Source: Azolla caroliniana
Lineage: Eukaryota > Polypodiophyta
DNA length: 64,000 nt
Direction of reading: 5' to 3'
Assembly: GCA_043228905.1 (NCBI GenBank)
Contig: JBHGNT010000008.1
Location: 21,638,001-21,702,000 of the forward strand
Position 1 is the stretch's first letter, and each line of letters begins with the position of its first letter. Position numbers and translations under genes: made by a program. This document shows positions 43,838-54,225 of the stretch, piece by piece. The notes beneath the pieces are model-generated. The model was not told the origin of the DNA. It ran no database searches and saw only the letters and a program-made list of their open reading frames with translations.

Positions 43838-44773
43838 CTAATGCAAAAACATATTTACAAAAATGTCCACAGTGTCAGACACTTACCTGGAGTCCTAGCG
43901 CTTGATTTTCTTTGAAGACATGGTTGATATTTGTCGATTTCTAGGTGGAGATCTCGCTATCGTGCTTTGTGCTCTGTGTGCTCTGTGTGCTCTGTTTGCT
44001 TTGTTTGCTCTGTGTGCTCTTGTGTGCTCTTGCGTTTCGTGTGAGTGAAATATGACGAGGTCTTCCTATTTATAGGGATTGACCACAGTGGTTAAAGTAA
44101 CCACAGTCAGCTTAACCAAGGTTGGCAACCGTGAGGTTAGTTAGTTAGTAACCACAGTCACATTAACCTGAGTAACTTATGATTGCATTAATGATTACAA
44201 AGTCAAACTAACATATTGATGAATATTTTATAGTCAAAATAACTTACAATGACTTTGAAGGTCATGAAGGAAATAAATAGAGGTTCATGAATGAACCAAT
44301 GATTGATTACTGAAATGAACATTTATATGACTCTTAATTGCTTTGTATTAAAGATGTGGGCATGAATGAACCAATGATTGAAAAGTTTTATATTTAAAAT
44401 GGTGGGCATTAATGAACCAATGACTGAGAAGTTCTATATTAAATATGGGTGCCATTAATTAACCAATGATTTTAACTTTAATCCAACATATATATGGTTT
44501 GGTAATGATTGTAATTATATTATACTTGATTTAACTTCATATAGACTAGTTTAAGTAATTATTAATATGTTAAATACAATTACTATATTAAAAATAATAT
44601 TTTTTATGTATTGTATTAATATAATATTAAATAATATCAACATTATATTGAGGGAGCTTCTGTTTTGAGAGGAGTTTATGTTTAGAGAGGAGTATATGTT
44701 TAGAGAGGAGCTTATTAGTTTTTTGCCTTAGTCTAAGCATAGAACTTAAAGAGCTCTATCTAGACCTTAAGCC
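43838..44773. promoter_or_regulatory. X1 spacer, likely promoter side of gene 2, with short tandem repeats
   Basis: No gene is supported. It holds a GTGTGCTCT/TTTGCTCT repeat (43,968-44,033), GTGGTTAAAGTAACCACAGT words near 44,090, and a degenerate unit of about 54 bp around AATGAACCAATGATTGA (about 44,285-44,475). A TTTAGAGAGGAG repeat lies at 44,660-44,715, close to the gene 2 start. A promoter is expected here from position only. Confidence 0.5.
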
Positions 44774-46805
44774 ATGAGTGAAGATTCACCGTTCTCGATT
44801 GAAGAATATTGTTTGTCATCAGACTCTTCGTTTTCTACCGAAGAATATTGTTTGTCGACAGACTCATCATTTTCTATTGAAGAATATTTTCTGTCGACAG
44901 ACTCGCCATATTCTATCGAAGAGTATTGTCTGAACTCATCTTCACCTACAACGAATGTGAATAATGACACATGTGAAGAATTCTCTATTAAAGAATACGA
45001 TATTAATAAAGATACAGAGAATGAAGGTAGTGCCAATGAAACATCAAATATCATGGGCAATGGTCACAACAAAGAATTGGATAGTAACAAGGTTACACCA
45101 ACTTCTATGCAGGAAGAGAAATCTAGAAGCCCTATGCATATTAGAAGAATCCCACGAAGAATTTATCTGGCTAGATTTAACTTGGTGACATCATATAAAT
45201 AGATTGGATTTGATGTCAAAAAAATATGTTGTGCTCGTGGTTGTATGTCTATGCTTGGAAAATCAAAGTTGCGAGAATTAAGGCGATACTATTTTTCGAT
45301 GACTAGTGATGAGCAAGACACTTACCTCGGGTCACATATGCAACTAGTGTGTGACAAAGGTACGGGGATCAAAGTATCATTCGAGTATTATATCTTCCAT
45401 GTGCAACAGATATGTAGAGTTGCATTCAAAATTGTGTTATGTGTTAGTAATGCGGCTACATAGAGTACAACAACGTCTACTTAGCGGGGATCAGATGCTC
45501 AATTGTAAAGAGGTTCCAAGTATGAAAGGTGCAATTGGAAGACATGCTATTGGTTGGATGAAAACTTACTTTCAGTTAAATTGTGAAGTAATGCCCACTA
45601 CAAGTAGGATGCACCTTTCTGATAATTACACACGTCGGGAAGTTTATGATGTCTATCGATCTGATATGGTGGGCTCACATAATAAGTCTGTCACATATAG
45701 CCAATTCACAAGATTATGGAGAGCTCGGTTTTCAAACGTTATCATTCCACGTAAAGTACACATGGGGTATTGCTCCATTTATGCAAATCTTAAAAGTTGG
45801 CTAAAGGTGCAAAGACATCAATGGAAAAGGATATGAGTAAGAAGTTACTACAAGAGCATCGTGAGGCACAATCGTTAGAACGAAAGAAGGTGATGCATCA
45901 TAGAGAGAAGTGTTTGAAGAGGCCCGAACAATACATGTGCTTAATGATAGATGGCATGGACCAGAAGAAGACGTGCTTGCCGCATATGCAGAGGCTCCCG
46001 AAAGACGTCAATGATGAGTGCCTTGTTCAAATGCACTTGGTGGGATGCTTGGCTTATAATAGGTTTGTTGGACCTCACTTCTTCATTACATACCCCAATG
46101 TTCACAATGACCCTAACCTAACAGTTACAATGATTCACCGAGTTTTGATGTCTTGGGGCCAACCTTTCCCCCCTGTTCTATACATTCAATTGGACAATAC
46201 TGCTTGAGAGAACAAAAATTCAACTGTGTTTGGCTATCTAAGTATGTTGGTCAACCAAGGATTGTTTAGGAAAGTGAAAGTCAATTTTCTTTTGGTTGGC
46301 CACACACATGATCATATAGATCAGATGTTTAGCACATTCTCCAAACAGTTGTCTCGGCATGATGCTTTCACATTACCTAAACTATTTAATGTCATTTGTG
46401 ATGCATATACACCACGCCCAAAAGTGTTACACTTGAAGGAGGTATATGACTTTAAGAGATATATATTAGATAGGGGTGTTGGGAATGTTAAAGTGCTTGC
46501 CCAGTTAAACAATATAAGCTTCAATCACATTTTTATGATAAAGAAAAATGGAATAAGTGGTTCTACACTTTTGTATGCTAAAAAATATTCATCTTCTACA
46601 ACATGGGAACCTGAAGGAGGTCGCCAATTATTACTTTGTATGCCGAGTAAAAGTATCCATGGAGTTAAGCAAATGCCAATTGAGAAGAAAGGACAGTTGC
46701 AGAGTGACTTGGTATCGGAACAAAAACGATTATGGCTCCAAGCCTTAGAAGAAAAAAGAAAGCATATTGAGGCCGCCAAGAAATATGCCGCACAACAAGA
46801 CACGT
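44774..46805 (+). pseudogene. X1 gene 2, first part: DUF7869-type protein, possible transposase
   Basis: ATG 44,774 begins MSEDSPFSIEEYCL. The first 60 residues hold four copies of a 14-residue acidic repeat (FSIEEYCLSTDS type). A Cys-containing region (CCARGCMSMLGKSKLRELRR) and VQQICRVAFKIVLCVSN follow. Then comes the DUF7869-like core in shifted frames: MCLMIDGMDQKKTCLPHMQ (45,940), YIQLDNTA-stop-ENKN (46,186) and LLVGHTHDHIDQMFSTFSK (46,290). The spaced acidic residues (Asp, Asp, then the HIDQ Asp) recall an RNase H-fold DDE nuclease, which would suit a transposase. That is inference. Breaks: TAG 45,200, TAG 45,462, a frame change near 45,800, and TGA 46,205, where an Arg CGA is expected. 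The protein is cut at QQDT by Gy-A and continues in frame at 61,224. Confidence 0.7.
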
Positions 46806-47556
46806 TGTCGAGGTTATCCTCGCGGATGCGTAGAAGTCAGGCAGGACCACGGGGGTCTCAAACCAAGGAATCAAGAAAACGAGGGAGGAATTTCAGGATC
46901 ACGTAGGTCTCAAGACCACGGGAAAATAGGTAAGGCTAGGGAACAAGAGAGGGTAAGAGAGCCGTGCGTAGACGCGAACACGGGTGATTACAACCGGATC
47001 AGACAATGAGAACAACATTTGTTAGGTAGAGAAGGTTTCTATTAAACAACACAACCAGATTACAACCGGATCAGAGCCGGTGATGGAGCGCAGAGGTTGG
47101 CAATAGTCGGACACAAAGGTACGTTGGCACGTTGAAGGTTGATCCACTGGACGGGAGCACTCGGGCGTCTGACGCCTGCAAGGGAAGCGCCTTCCGATGA
47201 TCTATCCTTACACTCCTCTCTGTATCTCCTCTCCTCTCCTCTCCACTCCTCTCAAAATGGCATCCTGAAGACAGTCGAAGGTCACCCCCTTTATAGCACA
47301 AGGAGCGATTGTTACAAGCATTCATGACCTATCGCTTTCCCTTCCTAGATTCTCTCCCCTGATTCGCTCCCCTCATAACTCTCCCTACATATGCGATGTT
47401 CTATTTCTTCTTTTATGCTCTAACTACCTAGTACCCCTCCGTATACTCATGCCTAGTACTTTCCCTATTTAATTATCTCGAGGCGTGCACTCGCGTAAAC
47501 CGGTGTTCCTGTGCATTTCACCTTGTTTCTACCTATGGCCCAGAATCTTCACGACA
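46806..47556 (-). repeat. Gy-A 3' LTR (element on minus strand)
   Basis: In element direction it begins TGTCGTGAAGATTCTGGG after a polypurine tract (AGTGGGGGTGGA) and ends CCTCGACA. The partner is 60,465-61,223. The flanks are ACGT at 46,802-46,805 and at 61,224-61,227. Confidence 0.9.
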
Positions 47557-50500
47557 TCCACCCCCACTAAACTACACATCCTTCGGTATGTGCCAGATAG
47601 TGAATTTAGTGGAGGATTCCGTGCCATCGGTTACTCGTCCTCCTCTCCTGAATTGGTGCTTTCGGCTCCCGGGTCCAGTTCCTCCTCGTTCCGTCTCTTG
47701 AAGGCTTTTATCCGCTTCTCGGCCACTGGAGTCGTTATTTGCATCCTGTCGAGCTCCGTGAGATGATACGTGGCATTGTCGTTGACGCTATTTACCACGT
47801 ATGGCTCGAACCATCGCTTTGCAAACTTGCACGTACACCTATGTTGGTTGTCGAGGTTGTTGTCGTAGACTAACACCCAGTCGCCTTCCTCGATCTTCCT
47901 TGGCCGGAGCCGGTGCGTTCGGTCGAACCAGGCTTTGTTCCGGATTCTTGCTTCTCTCACCCTCATCATGGCTTGTTCCACATCTTCCGGTCTTCGCTTG
48001 AGTTGCCGAATTCGTGCCGCTAGCAACTCTCCTCTGCCCACGAGGCGATCATTCGCTCTACTGGCATGATGGGTTTCTATCCGTACATTAGTTCCGTCGG
48101 CATGTACCCTTTCACTGAACTATGGGTAGTCCTGTCCGCCCATAATGCGTACGGGAGCAACCTTAGCCAGTCGCCGACTCGAACCTTGCACGTGCGTACA
48201 ATGGCCTTTATGATCGGACCATGGCCCCGTTCAATCTTTTTGTTTGCCTCCGGGTTGTACGCCGTTGTGAGGGACAATGTTACGCCTAACCGATCGAACA
48301 GTTCTTCGGCCTCTTCCGCGTCTAGCTCTACTCGGTCAGCTACGATTTTCCCCACACACCCGTATCGGCATATGACATCCTCGATCAAAAACTTGCATAC
48401 GGCCGCGGTGGTCTTGTTAGTTAGTGCTCGTCTCTCTACCTGGTTGGTTAGGTCCTCTCTAGCCAGCACTAGGTATCGCTTCTAGCCTTCGCCCATCGGC
48501 ATCGTAACTAAGTCAACCATCCATTTGAAGTGCATAGTCGGAGGATAAGTTGGGTGTAGTTCGTCGCGGTGTCGAACCACCGAGTGCATCTAGCAGCTTT
48601 CGCACGTGGACACGAAGTCATGCACGCTCTTGTACATGCCTGGCCACCAATATTTTCCCCTTATCTTCTCGAATGTAGCCCATGTACCCCGGTGTCCAGA
48701 CCAAGGGTTCTCGTGGAACTCCGATATCAGCTTTTGTTGGTCATCCGCCCACGCTATTACTCAGAGTGGCGCGATGTTTCGCCTTTTTGGGACCCTCCAG
48801 ATCTTTCCGTTCCGCATGAAATATCTGTATGCCTTCTTCCGGAGCTGTCCGGCCTCCTCCTTAGTCATCGTGGCATCTGTCATCATTGTCTCTAGAAATC
48901 TCCCGATTAGAAGTCACTCCCCATCATAGCCGTCTTCGTCGAACTCATTCACAGGCGGAGCGCTTCACCGATTTGAAAAAGTCTGCGCCGACTTCTTCGC
49001 TCTCTGATACCATGCCATCCTCATCCTCAAATCTTGCTCTAGAAAGCATATCGGCCATGGCGTTGTCTTTACCCGAGATGTGTCGTATCTCCAGGTTCAA
49101 GGAATTGATGTACGCAATCCACCTAAGCATGGCCAGGTCGGGAGTTGCGCATCCGGTGACCATACCGAGAATCGGCAAGTAGTCCGTTTCGATAATTACT
49201 TCTGTCCCGATTAGGTAATCTTTGTCGACCTTAACCGCCGAAAAGATACCCCACAGCTCGTGCTTAACTTGGGCGTACCCTCATTGTCGCTCACTCAGTA
49301 CCTTCGCACCGAACCGGATAGGGAACCGTGTGCCGTCTTCGTCCTCTTGATTTACGACCCACCCGATCCCGGTCCGGCTGGTGTCCACAGAGATGTAAAC
49401 CGGAGTTCCCGGTGCATATTCCGCTTTGCGCAAAACCAATGCCGCGGTAAGCATTCGTTTTAGTTTCCGAACCGCCTCCGTATGTTCCTTCATCCATTCG
49501 AATTTCCTGTTCTTCTTCAGCAGGCCGTAGAGTGGTTCGGCGATGTGTGCGTAAGAGGGATCCATATGTGGTAGAAGGCACATGCCCCCAAGAACCGTCG
49601 GACCTCTGTGATGGATCCGCACTCCTCCTTCATTGCTGAGATGGCCTCTACCTTGGTCGGCAATGGCTTTCGGCCATACGGCCCACATAGGTGGCCAACC
49701 ACTCATATCTCTAGTTGTTTGAAAGCCGACTTTTCTCCCAAGAAGGTAAGCCATGTGCCCTCGAGCCTCTGTAGTATCTTCTCGCAGTCGGAGATATGGT
49801 CCGCGACAAACCTTCAGCACCCGTCCATGCCGATCGACTCATCCTTAGCGTCTTCTAGACACCCCTTTATAGGGATGTCGTCTAGGAAAGGCATGGTGAT
49901 GTCCAGGATGCAGTCCTTCAAAACTTTGTTCATTGCGTTCACCATGTGTGCCACCGAGTTGGTTCCGCCTTGTGGTAGGTTACACATTCGAACTAGGCCG
50001 AGAGGGGTCTGCATCATCGTGATGTCCCTGCTTTCCATGGCGAGCTGGAATTGGTCATACCCCGAGTAAAGATCTCTGATCGAGTATATGGACCTTCCGG
50101 CGAAGGCTTCAACGAACTCATCGATCGACGGCCCAACTCCCGTATTGCGGATGGTCACTTTGTTGACCGGTTGTAAGTCCTGGATGAACCACAGCGTGCC
50201 ATTCTTCTTTGGTACCGTAAACCACCGGTTAGAATAGGGGGCACTCGACGGTTCAAGGATGCCCAACTCCACTTTCTGCTTAAGAAGCTCATCAACATCG
50301 GCATGTGAGCTCTCGGTATTGGGATCAGCTTGAGACTCCATGGTATGTATGGTATTGTAAAGATCACCATTGGCTCGACGATGGTCGGGTCAACGCACCC
50401 GATCTCTCCTGATGAGAATGCGAAGGCCTTCCCGTGCCTCTCGAGCATTCTTCTGAACCGGTCCTCTTCCGCCAGTAGTAGGAAGCCACCCCCACCGATC

Positions 50501-51217
50501 TTTACCTCTCGTAGTGTTTTGTCGGTGAAATGGTGTCCTATGCCAACCGGATTTCGTAGGCTCGGGTCAATAGCGACCCCCTTTATTTATCCCCAGCTGC
50601 CCTCCAGTAAGGGGGCCGCGACGGGCTTCACCTTCTGGTCCACAATCTTGTATTTAGTGTCTACTCGGGCGATCCGATGTGCCCTGGTTCCTCTTTCGAA
50701 GTCCGCAATGACTTCATACATGTCGATCGAGTTGACCGGTATGACTCGGTCTTTGCTTAGACCTCCTTCGACTACCTTCCCGATTTCCCCCAAGGTGTCA
50801 TCAAATGAGACCGCCTCCACGGCTTCCCCAATTCCTTCGTCGTGGCTTACGGCTCCGCATGCCTTCAAGCGTATCTAGGCCCGTTTTCTTTCTGTGCCGC
50901 TAATGTTGGCTATGGTACACCCTCCGTTGTTGGAGAACAAAACTTTCCTACCTATTTTACAGGTGTGGGGAGTTTCCCGGTTGTCCTCACTATCGTGGCC
51001 CCACGCTTTGATAGCCCTATCTAAAAATCCGGCTTATCATCACTTTCAAGGGTGTCCCAGTTTCGTTCGTGGTTCTTCCGAATGGTCAAAAATTGGACGG
51101 AGTGACGACCATCCTCACTTTTTACCTCGCATAGGCTTAACCATTGTCCAGCACTTTCGTCTCCATTCTAGCCGCCGTGATGTATGGTTCCCTGAGGATG
51201 ACCGGGTGGGAGGACGT
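47557..51217 (-). pseudogene. pol: Gy-A pol: protease end, reverse transcriptase, RNase H, integrase
   Basis: The element reads right to left. From the break made by Gy-B at 51,217 it starts with the protease end (SSHPVILREPYITAARMETK). Reverse transcriptase has LEPSSAPYSNRWFTVPKKNG and the catalytic FLDDIPIKG (49,870). RNase H has VYISVDTSRTGIGWVVNQED and ISGKDNAMADMLSRA. Integrase has YGCVGKIVADRVELDAEE and ends with RWFEPYVV, a weakened GPY motif. Many shifts and stops (for example 49,815, 49,280, 48,470) contrast with the open frames of Gy-B, its relative. It is a dead copy, older than Gy-B. Confidence 0.85.
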
Positions 51218-52009
51218 TGTCGTGAAGAAAACCGTCCATAAGCGGAATCGGCGCACCAAGGCGTGGGAACCGGTTCTTCACGCGCGCACGCTCCAAGTTG
51301 TACATAGAAGCGAATTAGGAGGATAATCGGCAGGAACGGGCCCTAACACAAGTGGAGACAAAGACCGCGCGAACAGTCTTTTCGGTCGCGCGCGCGAGCT
51401 AAGGAACTGTACGAGTCGGCGGCGTAACTACGCGGATGCGTGAAGAACGGAGCGGATCCCTGTTCGAAAGGGACAGGGGATAAAGCTGACATGACGGCCT
51501 GCTCGTCGGCCTATATAAGGAGCAGGAAAGAGCTGTTGCAGGCATCTCGCGCAGAGAGGACGAAGTGCTGTCGGACCGTTTCTGGACGCTTCTCTCTCTG
51601 TTTCCTTCCTTCTTGAGCTCCATAGCTTTCTGTGCAGGGTCCCGAGGAGGCTCGCGCTGTTTCGAGGAACGCCCGAGTGCTTCCGGCAGCACCTCCGACC
51701 TGCTACCCCTTTGTGCGTCGAAGCGAACAAGCATCGGCATCTGTTCGCCGGCCTGTTCGGTTGTAACCAACCTGTGCCCCATCGAGGGTTGTAGTCGTGT
51801 TAGCCATTTTTCTTAATATACATATTTAGTCATTCGCATCTGTCTGTGTCGGTGTCTGTTCGCGTTATCCGTGCTGAAGGGCCGTGTCCCTGTGTATCCC
51901 CGGTCCTGCGTAGCCGGTTCTCTCTCTTTCTCCTCCCTCGCTTGCTCTTTGGTTCGAGACCCCCGCGGTCCCGCCTCGTTTCCACACGCACTTGCGTAAT
52001 ATCTTGACA
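51218..52009 (+). repeat. Gy-B 5' LTR
   Basis: 792 bp from TGTCGTGAAGAAAACC to ATCTTGACA, with a TATATAAG box at 51,512. The 3' copy (57,692-58,483) has the same length. I noticed two differences by eye, both G in this copy and A in the other. ACGT flanks it on the left (51,214-51,217) and the 3' LTR on the right (58,484-58,487). Confidence 0.97.
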
Positions 52010-52012
52010 TCT

Positions 52013-52030
52013 TTGGTGAACCCGACGTGA
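52013..52030 (+). other. Gy-B primer-binding site candidate
   Basis: TTTGGTGAACCCGACGTG begins a few bases after the LTR. Gy-A has TTTGGTGAACCGAACGTG at the same place, so the site is a family trait. I cannot name the tRNA. Confidence 0.6.
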
Positions 52031-52053
52031 AGGAGGCGGCAGAAGAGCAGAAG

Positions 52054-54225
52054 ATGAGGGGGTCGGATCTTGCAGAGGCCATGGCTTCGGCCGTGGATCG
52101 GATTGTAAATGCGCGCGAGGGCACCGGTGCCCTCGACAGAGCTATTGAGGCGGTCGTCGGCACGATCGGCCGGTTCGATGGGAAGGATGCCACGAAGTAT
52201 TTGGCGTCCTACGGTGCAGAGATGCTGATGCGGGACATTCCGGAAGAAAGGCGTCTTGCCGGATTTCCCCGAGTGGCGATGCCGAGCATCCATGCGGAGG
52301 TGCTCGAGGTGCGGGCGGAGAGCCGTACCTGGGAGGAGTTCGAAGGTCGACGCGCTCCGGCTTTCGAAGCGAAGGTTCATGGAATGGGGAAGGGAAGAAA
52401 CGCGTCGGCACTCCTCCGGGAGTTCGAGGAAAACTTTGCGCGCCTTTCGGCGCTCGACCGAACCATCCTGGACACGAGCCGGGTCTTGCTGTTTGTCAAG
52501 TCGGTCGACGAGCGGGATCGGGAGCAAGTGGGCCTCTTGCTGGAAACCGAAGACGGGCTCACTACCGACTGGGCGGCTGTCAAGAAAGTCTGTGGCCGTT
52601 TCGACAAACGGCGAGAATGGGCGGATAACGGGGCAACCGGGTCGGGCTCGGTCGCAGCAAGGAAGCTCGAACCAGTGCCACAGGTGCGAAAGGAAGAGAC
52701 CCGAGAGTGGTTGGAAACCGGTTCGGCTTCGACCGGCGTAGTCAGAGGCTCAACCGGAGGAGCGGCGCTGGAGGAATTGACGAGGGCGATAAAGGACCTC
52801 CAAATCGCGCAAGCCCGAAGGGAAGGTGGCGAACCGGCTCGTGACCGACGGCCGGCGGCAGGAAACAGGTGCATGTGGTGCGATGAAGTCGGCCACATTC
52901 GGAAAGACTGCGGCGACTTCGCGGAGGCGCTGAGGAACAGGGTGGTGTACCTGTGGGAAGGACGGGTGCATGCCAGCGACACCCGAAGGGCCCTGAGCCG
53001 AAACGACGGGCGAGGTGGTATGAAAAGGTTGATGGAAGAGGCGGCGGCCCGACACGCGGAAACCGTCCACTACTCGGCGTCGGCCGGCATTCGAGTCGGG
53101 GGCGGCGAGGCCCGAAGGGAAAGCAAAGCCGGATTCTGGCCGACGATGCTAGAAGGCCTTGCCGGTGCAAGGCTTAAAAGGGAGGAATCGGACCGTGCGG
53201 AGAAACGGGTACGGGAGATGACCGGGTGGAGCGACCCGGTCGAGGAAAAGACGGGCTTCGTGGAAGCCGCTTGCCAGAACTACGAGGCTCTGGTAGAAGA
53301 GAAGCGGGTGGGGAAACCCGGGACGACCGGGCCCTCACAACGATACGAGACCCGGTCCGGGCCACGACGGGACGAAGCCGGCGGGGCCGGTACGCAAGAT
53401 AAACCCCAGAAGGGCGGGTACCGTCTGGGGACGGAGATAGAAAGGACCACGGACTTACGAAAGGTCCTGGAGGAACGGATCCTCGACAGCAAGGTGGAGC
53501 TGTCATTACGAGAGGTGCTGGGAATCGCCAAGAAGGAGTTCCACGACTCCATCATGGACTTGGTGAAACGGAAGAGGCTGTCAACGGAGACAGAACCGGA
53601 AAGACCGGTGGAAGTGCGGACGACGCACCTAGACGACATGGCGCTGGGAGACGAGTGGGCGGAAAGCCACTATTCGAGACCACACTGGGCCCGAGCGACC
53701 ACGGAAACCCCGGTGAAGATCGGCGATGTCCAGGAACCGGTGATAGCTTTGGTGGACCACGGATCGGAGATCAATTTGATGTCCATGGACTTCTATAAGA
53801 AGGGCAAATGGCCGATCAACACCAAGCACGGGTGGAAAATAAGGGCAGCAACGCGCGCCACCGAGGAACTGCACGGGGCCTGTCCGAATGTGCGAGTCAA
53901 GATCGGCGACGTCGAGATTGACCAGCACTTCTTCGTGCAGGAGACGTCTTCGCATCCGGTCATACTGGGAGAGCCGTACATCACGGCGGCACGAATGGAG
54001 ACCAAGGTGCTGGACAATGGTTCGGCCTACGCGAGGGTCAAAAGCCAAGACGGGCGCCATTCGGTCCAGTTTCTGACGGTACGGCCGAACCACGAACGTA
54101 ACCGCGACTCCCTCGGTTCCGAAAACCGAGAGGATTTTTGGAGAGGACTGCCAAGGCGTGGGGCCGCGACAGTCCGGATGCTCCGGGAAAACCCCACATC
54201 TGTACGAGAAAACCGTGTACAATAG
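52054..54225 (+). CDS. gag: Gy-B Gag-protease, intact
   Basis: An open frame from ATG 52,054 (MRGSDLAEAMASAVDRIV) to TAG 54,223, 723 residues. The frame is open a little further upstream, but this is the first ATG after the primer site. The Gag core begins near IGRFDGKDATKYLASYGAEM. A single CCHC knuckle lies near residue 272 (CMWCDEVGHIRKDC). A conserved block follows (NDGRGGMKRLMEEAAARH). The protease active site near 565 reads LVDHGSEINLMS, with His where most have Ser or Thr. Gy-A reads FIDHRSE at the same place, so His is a family feature while Arg in Gy-A is decay. The protease end HPVILGEPYITAARMETK follows. The last 88 nt overlap pol in another frame. Confidence 0.92.
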   Translation: MRGSDLAEAMASAVDRIVNAREGTGALDRAIEAVVGTIGRFDGKDATKYLASYGAEMLMRDIPEERRLAGFPRVAMPSIHAEVLEVRAESRTWEEFEGRRAPAFEAKVHGMGKGRNASALLREFEENFARLSALDRTILDTSRVLLFVKSVDERDREQVGLLLETEDGLTTDWAAVKKVCGRFDKRREWADNGATGSGSVAARKLEPVPQVRKEETREWLETGSASTGVVRGSTGGAALEELTRAIKDLQIAQARREGGEPARDRRPAAGNRCMWCDEVGHIRKDCGDFAEALRNRVVYLWEGRVHASDTRRALSRNDGRGGMKRLMEEAAARHAETVHYSASAGIRVGGGEARRESKAGFWPTMLEGLAGARLKREESDRAEKRVREMTGWSDPVEEKTGFVEAACQNYEALVEEKRVGKPGTTGPSQRYETRSGPRRDEAGGAGTQDKPQKGGYRLGTEIERTTDLRKVLEERILDSKVELSLREVLGIAKKEFHDSIMDLVKRKRLSTETEPERPVEVRTTHLDDMALGDEWAESHYSRPHWARATTETPVKIGDVQEPVIALVDHGSEINLMSMDFYKKGKWPINTKHGWKIRAATRATEELHGACPNVRVKIGDVEIDQHFFVQETSSHPVILGEPYITAARMETKVLDNGSAYARVKSQDGRHSVQFLTVRPNHERNRDSLGSENREDFWRGLPRRGAATVRMLRENPTSVRENRVQ

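Noticed and set aside
47200-47260. CTCCTCTCCTCT runs as functional microsatellite
   Set aside because: They lie in the Gy-A LTR, occur again in shorter form in the partner near 60,890, and need no separate explanation.
54130-54145. GGATTTTTGG as a -1 slippery site
   Set aside because: In the gag frame the codons are GAT TTT TGG, which does not give the X XXY YYZ pattern.
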